DNA of 64,000 nucleotides from Myoxocephalus aenaeus (GCA_038501785.1 JBAMJR010000040.1:6132001-6196000), one strand, 5' to 3'. Counted from the first letter of the stretch, positions 1 to 11,789 are shown. The notes: generated from the sequence alone by a model not told the origin. Numbers and translations are program-made.

Positions 1-44
1 CTGCTCATACACTAAGTGTGTGTGCATGCTCTTGCTGTCTTATA

Positions 45-50
<6 letters not shown>
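1..50. repeat. Left copy of a 50-bp perfect inverted repeat
   Basis: The first 50 bases are the exact reverse complement of 24972-25021. In both places the match runs straight into a long TG/CA microsatellite, after one mismatch. Because this copy begins at base 1, the match may continue outside the window. Confidence 0.9.

Positions 51-127
<77 letters not shown>
49..127. repeat. TG dinucleotide microsatellite
   Basis: This is an uninterrupted TG array of about 79 bp. It lies next to the 50-bp segment repeated at 24972-25021. Open frames reading poly-Val-Cys or poly-Thr-His here are artefacts. Confidence 0.98.
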
Positions 128-128
<1 letters not shown>

Positions 129-2170
129 ACAAACATATACGATACGTAAGAGGTATAACTCACCATCCAAGTTTCATCAAAATCACTGGCGTTCCATAGT
201 ATAAATTGTGTGGTTCCTGTAATTACTGTCGAAACTGTAAGTGGTGAGTGGGCAGCCTGTGTGTTAGGGAGCATATGTCACAGTGTGTTAGCGTCCAGGC
301 CAAAAAACGTGTTACTTACGCCTGTCATGGCCGCCCTGGCTGCCTGTCAGAGCAGACGTGAGGTGACAGTGATGCGTCTTGTCTGTCCAGTTCATTGGCC
401 CAGAAGACCTGTCACCTGTCAACACACACAAATACAGCAGGACACACGATTGCAACAATTGCTGGTTGGTAAAATTCTGAAGCGTTTTTGCGTGACGCCT
501 CCAGTCTCCTGACCTAAAGATGCACGTTACAGTGTTGTCATGCAGACTATAGCGGCTCACCTGTGCATTAGGCTTCACTCGGTTTTGTTCATATTGGTTC
601 GGCCCATTGCCTCTTTCCAGCTGCACAACTTCATGATATGCCAGCAGATACGCACACAATCTCCTGCCCTTAAAAAGACCGGTCAAAGCTAATGCTGACG
701 TTTCATATAATATGCAGGACACAAGGAACCCAAATTTCCCAATAAATAGAAATTGTTATTATAGCAATTCCATAGCTATAATTTTCCGTGCATCTCACCA
801 ATGATCACTCCATATTAATTATATCCAAATATGTTTTTCATCCATTGAAATGTTGTTATTGCTTGTGGAGATTTCCAATGTAACCGTTTACACCTTTACT
901 GTATACATCGTAAGATGCTTTATGTTTACAACCCCCATGTCAATTATTATCACAACCCTATTTAGCTACACTACAACCTTGTGTCCACATGGGATTTATC
1001 GCTCGCTTCCTTCTCCGTCAGAGCCCTCCTGTCCTCTGTCCTTGTGGATGGCCCTGCTCGAAACCTCTGACTTAAACCCTGCAGCACATCAGCACAGCTA
1101 CACTTGCTCTTTCTCTCTAACAGCTCCCTCTTCTTCTTCCTCCTCCTCCATCCTCTCTCCCTCCTATCCAGTGGCCCTTGTCTAAGTGTGTATTTGTGTC
1201 TCTCTCTGAGGCTCAGTGTGTTAGTGCCAGATGACCTGAAGCCACCCATGACCAGTGGTCCACGGCTAAACCGATAAGGCAGGAGACTCCTCTACTTGCC
1301 GTACCTCCTTTACTCTCCTCTCATCACCTTTTGATTTGGTTATTTTCCCTTTCCTTTCCTGTCCTTGTTTTGCTTATGTCTACTGGATATTTTAAACCAT
1401 AAGTGGTATAAGAAAGGCACAGCATTAGCTTTTCATAACCCCAAAAATGGTTGTTTCCTTAATCTGATGAGAAAATCTAATAGGAATCACAGTTAGAGAG
1501 AGGTGTCATTACCATTTGCGTCTTCAAATATTTAAGATCTATTCAGCCCATCGTGGAGTTAAATAAGTAGTAAAACACATTTCTTCCTTTTTTTGCAGGG
1601 GGCAGACTGAGCGATTGTTATATAAAACTGTAAATCATAGCTTGTTTTATGAAAAAAAAAGCTAAAACCTACTGTATTTGGATGTATTGAACACCATAAG
1701 TAATGTACAAGGGAAATATATGGTTTGGTACATGAGAAAATTAAAATGTTACAGATGTGCACAAATGTGCACAAATGTGACCCAATGCAAATTTTGGAGA
1801 CATCGCCTGAATTTTCTCTGTATAAACCCTCTCTAACTTTGGACCTTACAGCTGCATCATTTCAAATAAATTATTATCATGAAAGTGCTTTTTTTCTAGG
1901 CAGACCTGAAACCTTTTCATTTTTGATGTGTGTCATCGTCATTTACACTTAACCAGTAACATATAGGCTGATATTTACACATCTGAATAAAATCTCACAC
2001 CTTTTATTATAACACCAACATTATTCAAATAGCCCTAGTGGTTGCAGAGATACACCCTTTTTAGTTTGGGTATGCAATTTTCGAGCAGAGGCCTAAAATA
2101 GGTGGGTTTTCAAAAGGCTAATCACGATAGCAGCCAGTCACCTGAGTTGTTGGTCAGTCAAGTTAATGTC
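128..2170. other. Intergenic sequence, no gene seen
   Basis: This is AT-rich unique-looking sequence. A pyrimidine-rich stretch with TCC/TTC runs lies at about 1125-1175. No reading frame resembles a known protein and no splice-flanked exon was recognised. Confidence 0.6.
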
Positions 2171-2232
2171 AACCACACTCTTTTCCTAAACTTAAGTGGT
2201 TTTGTGGCCTAAACCCACATTCTTGTGAAAAC
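2170..2232. repeat. Fragment of a dispersed repeat (TTTTCCTAAAC family)
   Basis: The phrase CTTTTCCTAAACTTAAGTGG followed by TTTTGTGGCCTAAACCC resembles 49949-50010, which reads TTTTCCTAAACCTAACCAAG with TGTGGCCTCAACC. I recall this phrase as a common percomorph interspersed repeat, but the class is not known to me. Confidence 0.5.
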
Positions 2233-3056
2233 AAATCATGTTTTTGTGAAAGTTTTTATGGAATTTCTCATCTAAAATACACAACAGAAAGCGAGTGGGG
2301 CCACATACAGGCCACATATACAAACATGTACAGTACATATGTAATATCCTAGTGGGATATGGCAAACCGACTCCTGAGTGGCTTTGACAACAACATAGAA
2401 GGAAAGGGAGATTTTGTTATTGTTTGCACCGTCAACAATCGTGCATTTTCTATTTCCTTGTAGTTGCATTTAAAGAACGTTGTTCCTGTTACATTTAATT
2501 GTTGTAAGTCCTTTGTCCTGTAACACTGTTGCGTTAGTATGACTACGTATTAGTGCTGTCAAGCGATTAAAATATTTAATCGCGATTAATCTAATTTATG
2601 TCATAGTTAACTCGCGATTAATCGCAATTAATCGCATTTTTTTTTTTTGCATTTTAATGCTCTTATCAACATGAAAAAGTGGATTGGCTTGCTTTATTTT
2701 ATTGAAAAACAACTGCCAAACAGGGCAGTACAAAATAAAATCACTGCACATTTCAGGTAAACAAGGGTTTACAAAATAAAATTATAGAGTGCACCAGGCA
2801 TGAAAACGGGTCAGGGCTGAAAAAGGTGAGAAGGATATTACCCCTCTAGGAGGGTCCGGGGGCATGCTCCCCCGTAAGAAAAATTTAAATATTCCATATT
2901 TTAAAGCATCAATCTGATGCATTTTGAGATGCTTTTTTTGCCAACCTGGGGAGAGCTGGAGAAACTTAACTTCAGCCATGAGTCAAAAATGATTATGGCC
3001 TCCTTACTAAGTATTATGCAAGCCATTTCATGCCAGCCTGTCACTGGGTCTAACAT

Positions 3057-3317
3057 TTACAGTATATGAGGCACAATGTGGTAAGGGAGAGCATGGCTGC
3101 CTTTGTTAGCATCATTTATATCTTTGATGCAGAGAATGCATCTGGCGAATCCCTGCCTGTTGATTTTGGAGAATACATCTCCTAGATGAAAGGACACCTC
3201 TTGCCCTTTTATTGAGACCTTGCCTTCCAGTTTTAGCCACGACCAGTTCCAGCTGCATTTCAATCCAGCATCCAGCTGTTTAACAATGGCTGCATCCTTC
3301 TCCCCTAACACACTCAT
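3057..3317 (-). CDS. Short transposon-derived frame with BED-like zinc finger, copy 1
   Basis: This 86-residue frame is the longest of the three related copies. It has a Trp-rich start (CSWNWSWLKLEGKV), then FSKINRQGFARCILC and an H-x4-H pair, giving C-x2-C-x11-H-x4-H. That pattern and the W-rich lead fit the N-terminal BED-type DNA-binding finger found in hAT-related transposases. The ATG is preceded directly by an acceptor-like GCAG and the frame ends next to a donor-like GTAAAT, so it may be one exon of an ancestral transposase rather than a whole protein. Compared with copy 3 it keeps eight more residues (around AAIVKQLD). Expression is unknown. Confidence 0.5.
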   Translation of the reverse strand: MSVLGEKDAAIVKQLDAGLKCSWNWSWLKLEGKVSIKGQEVSFHLGDVFSKINRQGFARCILCIKDINDANKGSHALPYHIVPHIL

Positions 3318-3367
3318 TCTGGAAAAATAATGTTTGTATTAGTGTTAACTTCTAGTTTAGCCTTATT

Positions 3368-3559
3368 CAGACCTGCCAACCTTGATATATAACCTAATTA
3401 TTGATAAGTCATTAAATACTCGTCATGCATTATATTGCATTGCATATAATGTGTGCTGGTCAATTAGTCTAAAATTAATTTTAAACTAATTTTTACCAGC
3501 GTACTTTGACGTCAAAATGCATATCCGCTACGCAAATTGCGTACAGGTTGGCAGGTCTG
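3368..3559. mobile_element. Nested MITE in hAT copy 1
   Basis: A perfect 15-bp TIR, CAGACCTGCCAACCT and its reverse complement, bounds 192 bp. CTTATT flanks both sides as a 6-bp direct repeat. The same insertion is at the same place in copies 2 and 3, so it entered before this subfamily spread. Confidence 0.85.
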
Positions 3560-4040
3560 CTTATTGATAGAACGGTGGACCACTTTACCTTCTGCCTCGT
3601 CAGTCCCCTCACCTCAAAATCTAACGTTACCTTCTCAAAAACGGTAGCGTTATGCCGTGTTCACACCGGACGCGGCATAAGCTAATCATTTCCCACCGGA
3701 GCTTTAGCTAGCTGGCTAACGTTGCGTTCTCTCCTGCTGTGTTCAATGTGTTCACTCGCGCTCCCTTCTGGCACGCGCACCTGTTCGCAGTTCACTGAAT
3801 ATCATTCATTTTGCCGTATCGCGCTCACCATTCATTCATTTCAAACCGTAACGTTAGCCTAGCTTCCAAGCCCAAACGGCGTGCCTATTGTTTTGCTTCC
3901 GGTTGAGCTACATCCGGCGTGGTGCTCGCGTAAAAAAAAAAATTGAAAAATTAAAATGCGTTAACGCCGTTAATAAAATTGACGGCGTTAAAATTGGTTT
4001 GCGTTAACGCCGTTAATAACGCGCTAATATGACAGCACTA

Positions 4041-4193
4041 CTACGTATGCAATTGATACATATTTTATTGTGAGCATTTTAGGTTCAAAAGGTGTTTAAA
4101 ATACATTTATGGTTAAAAGACGTTCAAAAGTTGTTTGCAATATTGGCTTTTCAACTGAGAAATCTACTGTACTACTATTAGCACAATGTAAAG
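4041..4193. other. Spacer between transposons
   Basis: This is a short AT-rich stretch with the right-hand CTACGTAT duplication at its start. No feature was recognised. Confidence 0.5.
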
Positions 4194-4671
4194 CAGAGGT
4201 CACTAATAGGCAGACTGAGGTCCGGATCCGGACCCAGACGCCGTTGTATCCGGATCTGGACCTAAAATATTGACGGACCAATTACATGCGTTGTAAATCT
4301 TGTGATGCTACTCAGCCGATCAAATATGTATAAGCTTCCCGACTCGAGTGAGATTTACATACACGGAGAGGCTGAGTAGTCGCAGAATAGTACTTGAGTC
4401 AGAGATTTCATTTCACAAAAGAAGAATGTGGTCAGCGAGACCAGAGCCTTTAACCAGGAATGGACCAACTCTTCTTCCCACTGGCAGTTCAAAACCAGTA
4501 TGTCTCATATGTTCAGAGACGACGATTATTAAAAGCGACAACGTGAAGCACCACTACGAGACAAAGCACCACTCTTTTGAGCAAATGTACCCACTCAAAT
4601 ACGCACAGAAAAATAAACAAGAGCCCAATATGATCAGAATCCTAATACTTGAATTCACTGTGGAACAATGA
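4194..4671 (+). pseudogene. 5' relic of a second hAT transposase with BED-like finger
   Basis: A hAT-like terminus (CAGAGGTCACTAATAGGC) at 4194 is followed by GTCCGGATCCGG repeats and then a frame at 4348-4671. Its residues include KPVCLICSETTIIKSDNVKHHY, then ETKHHSFEQMYPLK: C-x2-C with two downstream His, as in the N-terminal finger of the GTF2IRD2/ZBED/EPM2AIP1 group of hAT-derived proteins. The frame stops after 107 codons, before any RNase-H-like transposase core, so only the 5' portion survives. I could not find the other TIR or a target duplication. It is unrelated in sequence to the 2551-4040 family. Confidence 0.7.
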
Positions 4672-6005
4672 TGTTAACGGAGAGGGGAATAGAGCTGAAA
4701 CAAGTGGTTTCCATAACAACAGTTATAATCCCTGCACACAAATGTATTTTATTAAAAGATGACAAGTCTATAATATCGTGGCTTTTTGGATTTACATCAC
4801 TTCACACCTGAATTAACTGCATTTAAAGCTGCAGGGCAATTTAGTTCAATTGATTCCTCTAAAACTAAGTACTTTATTTTTCAAAAGCTTTCTGTTATGT
4901 AATATATTCTTAAATGCAGTTCTTATGTTACTTGAAATGAGAGAAGAATATTTATTTATTATCAGATGATGCATTTATAATTCATCCAGTTCAATTTGAA
5001 AACTGACGATAAGTATTGTGTTATGATATAGTCAGTTTTCAAATGGTCCATAAAAAAAAAAGTTCACTTTGAAACCAGTTATGAACGTCTTTTCACCTTT
5101 TCAAAGGAATATGCTCACTGCGCTGACCAAGCTGCTGGATTTGACGCATTATTGAGAGAATATGTTGGACACACAAGAACTTTCTCAGGCCTATATTACT
5201 GACCTAAAAAAATACAATTCTTAATAAAAAAATTCCCGAAGTTATGGAAAGACTTTCAACAGCTTGGTATTTCTCTGGTAATGCGCATGTGAGCCAATGG
5301 GAAATCTATTTATTTTTACAACTCCAAATCGAATCCTACAACCTCTCATGCATCCTAATGGCACTGCTTGAAAATGATTTGGGGACAAATGGCCCCGTGT
5401 CCCCATTGACTTTGACTGTAGCTTTTCAGCCCTGTGTCGGCTTCCAGAAACCCCAGAGAGCCTTGATTAACCACATCTGGTCCCGCTCTTTATTGGGATT
5501 CATCACTGCAAACTCTTTGGTAATTAGAGAGACCGTCCTTCATGTCCAATCAAAAACATGACTGATGGCCATATGTAATCTTATGAGTGCATGTGCGTGT
5601 GTGTTGGTCGTATGCAATAGAAAAACCTGATTAATGATGCTCGTCTCGGCCTCCCTTGGCTGTCCAAATGTAAACAGAGGACTCAACTGTTTGCTTGCAG
5701 TGTAATTAGTCAGCGGTGACAGGTCTTTTCTCTCTCTCTGTCTTCCTGCTCGGCTTGTCAACAGGACAGATACGCACCATGCTGTCAACAAGCCTGATAG
5801 CCAGCACTGGTAGAAAGGTCAAGATTTACATAAAATATAGCAATCTGCTGACACACTCTACACATGAGACAGATTTCCCATTATTGTGGTTTTTCCCCCC
5901 CTATTCTGTTCAGTCTGCGCTCTCTGTCTCCATTTTTTCTTTCTTGTAATGCAGACTGTCGCTGCGATTGACTCGCCCACAGAGGCAAGAATGCATGCAT
6001 GATTG

Positions 6006-6008
<3 letters not shown>
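4672..6008. other. Intergenic, AT-rich, one inverted repeat
   Basis: The sequence has no supported gene. It contains a perfect 14-bp inverted repeat (4994-5007 and 5031-5044; ATTTGAAAACTGAC) with a 23-base spacer, possibly the ends of a decayed miniature element. Confidence 0.55.

Positions 6009-6061
<53 letters not shown>
6009..6061. repeat. CA dinucleotide microsatellite
   Basis: This is a CA array of about 53 bp with no interruption. Confidence 0.98.
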
Positions 6062-6063
<2 letters not shown>

Positions 6064-6722
6064 CATAAACATTCCTCCTTGTTGAGCAGGTAGACAGCAG
6101 AATAACGGTCATCCGTCACAGTCAAGGTAACATAGTCCTAGTACACGCTGCCCTACATAAAACCGTATACAATATATATGTACCCGACTGCTTTGTTGTG
6201 CAAACGCTGCTGTCATTAAGTTATCCTCGTCAACAGCCAGAAAGAAAGTGCTCCGTGAAAGACAGCGATGGATTGAGCAATTCAGGGTTTCATTTACTAA
6301 AGCATGAGAATCTCAGGTGCTCTATTTCCTGGAAGAGAAAATAGTAAACAGGGAGGATGCATGTATTATAGACTAGCATCCACAGGATGTTTCCTGGTTA
6401 ATGGGTAAAAGCAACTGATGCATAAAAACATGCACAAAAACACGAAAAAGATGCTGGTAGAGAGAGAAAATATTCATCAATATAAATAGTTCTGGTAAAA
6501 TAGTGAAAGGCGTGGATTCAGAGCTGAATGGTCACCTTGAGTCACTAAAATGTCCACTTCTCCATGTGTGCACACAGCCAGTTGATTGTCACATAAAGGA
6601 ACACTTGCCCTTGACATTTTGCGATATGCTGAGTATCCCCTTTAATAGGTGCATCTCATCATTTAGAGTAACTCCCTGCTCAAGACTGTGAATCACGTAT
6701 GAATAAAGTGTGAAGCACGGTG
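6062..6722. other. Intergenic, nothing recognised
   Basis: This is AT-rich single-copy-looking sequence. No gene, RNA or repeat was recognised. Confidence 0.5.
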
Positions 6723-7904
6723 CAGTGTTTCCCCTAGGTTTACAGCTTCAGGGGGGGGGCGGCACGGCGGCGGCGACGACACCAACACAAACACTTAAAG
6801 TAGTGGTTCTCAAACTTTTTCTGTAAATAACTTCATTTTGTGACTCCATCTGTGCTTTTAGAAATAACAGAATAAAGAAAATTGCAATCACTTTCAAGTA
6901 AATCAGATTGCTCCATCGGACATTTTTTTATTTTTAAATTGCAATCACTTAGAACAATGAAAATAAAGTTATATCTGTGCAAAAAATAACTAATATTTAG
7001 TTACTACTAAATAGCTCATTGTGGAAAACAATAAGCTATTTTTTTTTTGCCAAACAAAACAGAATGAGTGCAGATATGTGAGCATCAGGTTGCATCAGTA
7101 TTAGTGGAGCAGTGAGCCTCTACACATCTTTATAAACGGGGTTGTAGATTTGATACAATTCATGCTCAACGTTGATCTGAGATCTGTTTTCTGTTTTAAG
7201 AGACGCAGCAGCAGAAAGGACGTCACGGAGACTTCTGGCAAAGAGCCAAAAGTCGGCGAGTCGCTATGCGCATGCGCAAGCGTAACCTGTTAACGGCATA
7301 ACGTAAACATTTACCCGAAAGTACAGGCTTTTCTCCATGTATTTATTAATGACTTAGTTTTATGTCTGTGTACTTTGTACTTTTGTAATATGTGAAGCCA
7401 GCAGCTCTTTGTTGGTACAAGACACGAGCACTTTGGCTCTTTCACCTGGAGCAGGAGAGCTGCTCCGGGTTCAGGAGAGCTGCTCCGGTGCTCCTCACAT
7501 GAGAGCTGCTGTTGCCATCTTCACCCTGGGAGCGTTTAAAACGCATATATAGGTCTGCTTTTCACGCGACATATTTTTCGACGCTCTCTGTCCGCTGCTG
7601 TGTGCTCAGCGCTCACCTGTCTGTGCGCATCAGGGCGGAACTCCGCTGTGCGCGATGCAGAGCAGAGGAGAAGTGTTAACGCGACCATGTAGAGACCGAA
7701 ATGACAAGCTGTGTGTGGATAAGATCAATAAAATACGGCCGTTTAGTTTGTTTAATAACAGAACAAGGTGTAGACCGGTTCTATAGGAAAGAGAAACTTA
7801 AATGACGACTTGTGATCTGGCGCTGTCGAGAAAATTACAGGGGGGCGGAGGGTTTTTTCAGGGGGGCGCCCCGCCCCCCTATTCTAACGGTGGGGGAAAC
7901 ACTG
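6723..7904. mobile_element. Non-autonomous TIR element, hAT-like (CAGTGTTTCCCC ends)
   Basis: The 1182-bp segment starts CAGTGTTTCCCC and ends GGGGGAAACACTG, with G-rich and C-rich subterminal blocks (GGGGGCGGCACGGCGG; GGGGGGCGCCCCGCC). CAGTG ends of this kind are typical of hAT miniature elements. A 5-bp CGGTG direct repeat flanks it, not a clean 8 bp, so the target duplication is uncertain. Inside are a second hAT-like end (AGTGGTTCTCAAACTTTTT near 6800), a CG-richer 7200-7700 portion and a local tandem of CAGGAGAGCTGCTCCGG near 7451-7490. There is no transposase frame. Confidence 0.7.
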
Positions 7905-8708
7905 CGGTGGTGGGGTTGAGAGGTCCAGTACAGTTTTTCTGAACGCTATAATGAGCAGCGTGCGTGTCACTTTAACACATCCTTGCCGCTAGGTCCTCCG
8001 TACCCTTTAATTAGTGGCTTCTGGCTGGTCAATCCAGTCTTTGAGAGGCATCAGAACAGGTGCATTAGTCAACATTGGTTGTTTGCTTTCAGTTGCATCT
8101 GACTCATTGTGTTATACAGTTTTAATGATCTTCCTCTTTCAAAATCGTCTTCGTAATCTTGGTTGCTACGGTGACCCTGAGGCTTCAGAGACGACGACAT
8201 TTCAGAAAACACATTTCATGAAAACACGTTGGCAAAAGAGAAAACACAAAGACTCTATGGTGAGACTCAAACCTGGAAAAGGTACATATTGTGCAATGAT
8301 TACTCGTTGCTGAGAGTGCAATTATAAAAGGAGTGTAGATATCACAATATATATTTATTCTCAGCACAACTCAGTGGCAAAGCTACGGAGGCCAAGCTGA
8401 GCCAAGCTGAGCCGATACCGGGTGGCATAGGTGGGTGAGTAAAGTTTTTGCTGAACGTTCAAATAAACCAGCCCGTATGTCACTGAAGAACCCAAAGTAA
8501 TAGTTAAATAGTATGTTCTTGTATGTTAAAACAACACTTTAGTTGTTTCAGATTTGTAGGTCACAAAGTGTCGGTGGAGAGGAAGTGCCAGAGCTGTGAG
8601 TGCCATGGCTATAGAAAAGTATGACGTAACATTTCATGACATACGTACATGAAACAATACAAGACAAGCTCAACTTCTCTGCTGTGCCCGCACTGACACC
8701 ACACATCT
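7905..8708. other. Intergenic, nothing recognised
   Basis: It holds a short tandem (GCCAAGCTGA twice, about 8391-8411). The 99-codon frame here has no recognisable domain. Confidence 0.5.
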
Positions 8709-8935
8709 TTATGTACAATTCTGAGGAACTTGTACATTACTTAAGTATACTTATTATATTTGACTATGCTAATCAAAAAACATATAATATGCATGATACA
8801 GTAATGACTTCTTTAATCAGGCCATTCTGCATTGTGGATACTTTGACTTCTGATATTCATAATGTACATTTTGAAGACAATACAATTGTTTCTTGACTTT
8901 TAGGACTTAGTAATTGTTTTGCTTTTGCAAACAAC
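8709..8935 (+). repeat. Fragment of a dispersed repeat (GAGGTACTTGTAC family)
   Basis: TCTGAGGAACTTGTAC and GGCCATTCTGCAT plus a GTACATTTTGA phrase recur in order in the fragment at 11137-11440, and related phrases occur at 58893-59075. I recall this as a widespread percomorph repeat whose full copies begin CAGTGGTGGAA. This copy is eroded. Confidence 0.5.
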
Positions 8936-9525
8936 TCGATCTAGGAAATCATCTTAATACTTCACAGCTTAGACACTTTATTAGTTTAGCTTAACTAGTT
9001 CAGCTTGATTAGTTATTACTAGTGCTGTCAAGCGATTAAAATATTTAATCGCGATTAATCGCATTTATGTCATAGTTAACTCGCGATTAATCGCAATTAA
9101 TCGCAATTTTTTTTTTTTGCATTTTAATGCACTTATCAACATGAAAAAGTGGATTGGCTTGCTTTATTTTATTGAAAAACAACTGCCAAACAGGGCGGTA
9201 CAAAATAAAATCACTGCACATTTCAGGTAAACAAGGGTTTACAAAATAAAATTATAGAGTGCACCAGGCATGAAAACGGGTCAGGGGTGAAAAAGGTGAG
9301 AAGGATATTAACCCTCTAGGAGGGTCCGGGGGCATGCTCCCCCGTAAGAAAATTGTAAATATTCCATATTTTAAAGCGTCAATCTGATGCATTTTGAGAT
9401 GCATTTTTGCCAACCTGGGGAGAGCTGGAGAAACTTAACTTCAGCCATGAGTCAACAATTATTATGGCCTCCTTACTAAGTATTATGCAAGCCATTTCAT
9501 GCCAGCCTGTCACTGGGTCTAACAT

Positions 9526-9779
9526 TTACAGTATATGAGGCACAATGTGGTAAGGGAGAGCATGGCTGCCTTTGTTAGCATCATTTATATATTTGATGCA
9601 GAGAATGCATCTGGTGAATCCCTGCCTGTTGATTTTGGAGAATACATCTCCTAGATGAAAGGACACCTCTTGCCCTTTTATTGAGACCTTGCCTTCCAGT
9701 TTTAGCCACGACCAGTTCCAGCTGCATTTCAATCCAGCTGTTTAACAATGGCTGCATCCTTCTCCCCTAACACACTCAT
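9526..9779 (-). pseudogene. Frameshifted BED-like finger frame, hAT copy 2
   Basis: The start codon at 9779-9777 aligns with that of copy 1, and the first 16 codons read the same. A 7-bp deletion then moves the frame into a stop (LD then TGA). The downstream residues (KCSWNWSWLKLEGKV to YHIVPHIL) remain intact in another frame. This copy therefore cannot make the finger from the original start, although an internal Met still opens 68 codons. Confidence 0.75.
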
Positions 9780-9829
9780 TCTGCAAAAATAATGTTTGTA
9801 TTGGTGTTAACTTCTAGTTTAGCCTTATT

Positions 9830-10021
9830 CAGACCTGCCAACCTTGATATATAACCTATATATTGATAAGTCATTAAATACTCGTCATGCATTATATTGC
9901 ATTGCATATAATGTGTGCTGGTCAATTAGTCTAAAATTAATTTTAGACTAATTTTTACCAGCGTACTTTGACGTCAAAATGCGTATCCGCTACGCAAATT
10001 GCGTACAGGTTGGCAGGTCTG
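9830..10021. mobile_element. Nested MITE in hAT copy 2
   Basis: It has the same 15-bp TIRs, length of 192 bp and CTTATT flanks as in copy 1. Confidence 0.85.
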
Positions 10022-10109
10022 CTTATTGATAGAACGGTGGACCACTTTACCTTCTGCCTGGTCAGTCCCCTCTCCTCAAAATCTGCCTCCTCAAAAACGG
10101 TAGCGTTAC

Positions 10110-10152
10110 GCCGTGTTCACACCGGACGCGGCGCGTCCGGTGTGAACACGGC
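10110..10152. repeat. 43-bp near-perfect foldback
   Basis: GCCGTGTTCACACCGGACGCG is followed immediately by its reverse complement, giving a stem of about 21 bp with almost no loop. Copy 1 has only the left arm at the same site, and copy 3 lacks the segment. Confidence 0.85.
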
Positions 10153-10156
10153 ATAA

Positions 10157-10322
10157 GCTAATCATTTTCCACCGGAGCTTTAGCTAGCTGGCTAACGTTG
10201 CGTTCTCTCCTGCTGTGTTCAATGACTCAATTCATCAAGCTGTAGCTAGCGTTAGCTAATAATTTCCCACCGGAGCTTTAGCTAGCTGGCTAACGTTGCG
10301 TTCTCTCCTGCTGTGTTCAATG
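10157..10322. repeat. Partial tandem duplication inside hAT copy 2
   Basis: The segment from GCTAATCATTTTCCACCGGA to TGTGTTCAATG at 10157-10224 recurs at 10255-10322, a 98-bp period. Copy 1 has it once. Confidence 0.85.
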
Positions 10323-10613
10323 TGTTCACTCGCGCTCCCTTCTAGCACGCGCACCTGTTCGCAGTTCACTGAATATCATTCATTTTGCCGTATCGCGCTC
10401 ACCGTTCATTCATTTCAAACCGTAACGTTAGCCTAGCTTCCAAGCCCAAACGGCGTGCCTATTGTTTTGCTTCCGGTTGACCTACATGCGGCGTGGTGCT
10501 CGCGAAAAAGAAAATTAGAAAAATTAAAATGCGTTAACGTCGTTAATAAAATTGACGGCGTTAAAATTGGTTTGCGTTAACGCCGTTAATAACGCGCTAA
10601 TATGACAGCACTA

Positions 10614-11136
10614 GTTATTACAAACATTTATTTTGCCTTGGTTGTTTATTGGTATACAATCCTTGTCTCACAGCTTGGTCATGATGGGGGAATGATGTGG
10701 AATGTAAAGAGAAAGTGATAAATATAGTGTTGTCTCAACCTGACACAAATAAGGTGTGACTGCTGGTGTCAGACACTTTAGTCCAATCTCGGAAATTATC
10801 TGGTGTCGGAAAAGATGTGGCACTAACAATACCAATAACAACAGGGCTGTACGGGAAACGCAATCTTGTCATTTTGTGACACATTGGCACCGACAATCAC
10901 TAATGATGTTTAGGCTGCCAGTCATTCCACCATGGTGGGCCTTGTTGATGGTTGTTACAGCAAGGTGTCTCTCTCTGGAATGACCTGTGATTGGCCGACG
11001 TCTCCAGGTCACAGGTCTAGAGCAGAGAGGACGAGCAGAAGTCTAGTTTTCCCTCAGACAACTTGAATTACAATATGCTGAAAGATTATTCTGGAAGTCC
11101 TGCCCAATCACACCAAAAATAAACCGCCTACCATAG
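10614..11136. other. Intergenic, nothing recognised
   Basis: This is unique-looking AT-rich DNA with no gene supported. Confidence 0.5.
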
Positions 11137-11440
11137 CTTAAAGTACATTTCTGAGGTACTTGTACTGGAGTGTCTCCATTTTATGCAACTTTAAACTTCT
11201 ACTCCACTACATTAAGTCAAAGCACCTGTGTGGGTGGACAATGGGTCTGCAGGGCATCCAAGATTTTACATACACATTATATATGGGCATTAGCTATATC
11301 TCGAACGGCATTAAACAACATTAAAACGCTGCTCGCACATAAAAGCCTCAGTCAAAACAAATTAACATACACACCTACAGAGTCCACTCTGCATAATGAT
11401 GGTTTTACTTTTGACATTTCAGTAATATTTTTAATCCAGG
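11137..11440 (+). repeat. Fragment of the GAGGTACTTGTAC dispersed repeat
   Basis: CTGAGGTACTTGTACTGGAG with ATTTTATGCAACTTTAAAC and CTTCTACTCCACTACATT near its start, and GCATAATGATGGTTTTACTT near its end, are the ordered phrases of this family. The fragments at 8709 and 58893 share them. Confidence 0.6.
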
Positions 11441-11789
11441 ACTTTGTAAAGCTTCTAAATACCTAATCGTTATCGATTAGTATCAGTATCATCTTTTAAA
11501 TCTCTTCTTAAAATGCACTTTGATGTTGTGACTTTTTCTCAGCAGATGTTTTTGTTGTAATTGTTTAAATTATTCTATCTTGTATTATAATTCATAACTC
11601 AAATTGAATCTACTTTTAGTCTTTTTTTTTTTTACTGCAAAACATGTGGTAATTTTGTTTTGAAAAGTGCACAGTTTTTAAAAGTTATTATTACAGATGC
11701 ATAACTGTTTGAATGCATTTCATAAGCTTATTATAGTTTTGAAATATCAAATCTTATTTTTCAGGGTAAATGACACACACTATTTGCCA

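Larger units (their letters stand above)
2551..4040 (-). mobile_element. hAT-type non-autonomous DNA transposon, copy 1
   Basis: The 1490-bp element is bounded by imperfect TIRs beginning TAGTGCTGTCA and ending TGACAGCACTA. It is flanked by a perfect 8-bp target duplication CTACGTAT (2543-2550 and 4041-4048), the hAT hallmark. The left end carries repeated ATTAATCGCGATTAA palindromes and the right end repeated GCGTTAACGCCGTTAA motifs, probably subterminal binding sites. A short frame encoding a BED-like finger is at 3057-3317 (minus), and a 192-bp nested MITE is at 3368-3559. No full transposase fits in this length, so it should be mobilised in trans. Copies 2 and 3 match it almost end to end. 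Confidence 0.93.
9020..10613 (-). mobile_element. hAT-type non-autonomous DNA transposon, copy 2
   Basis: The 1594-bp element has TAGTGCTGTCA/TGACAGCACTA ends and a perfect 8-bp duplication GTTATTAC (9012-9019 and 10614-10621). It is in the same orientation as copy 1 and carries the same nested MITE (9830-10021). It is longer than copy 1 because of a foldback (10110-10152) and a partial 98-bp-period tandem duplication (10157-10322). Its finger frame is broken by a 7-bp deletion. Confidence 0.93.
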
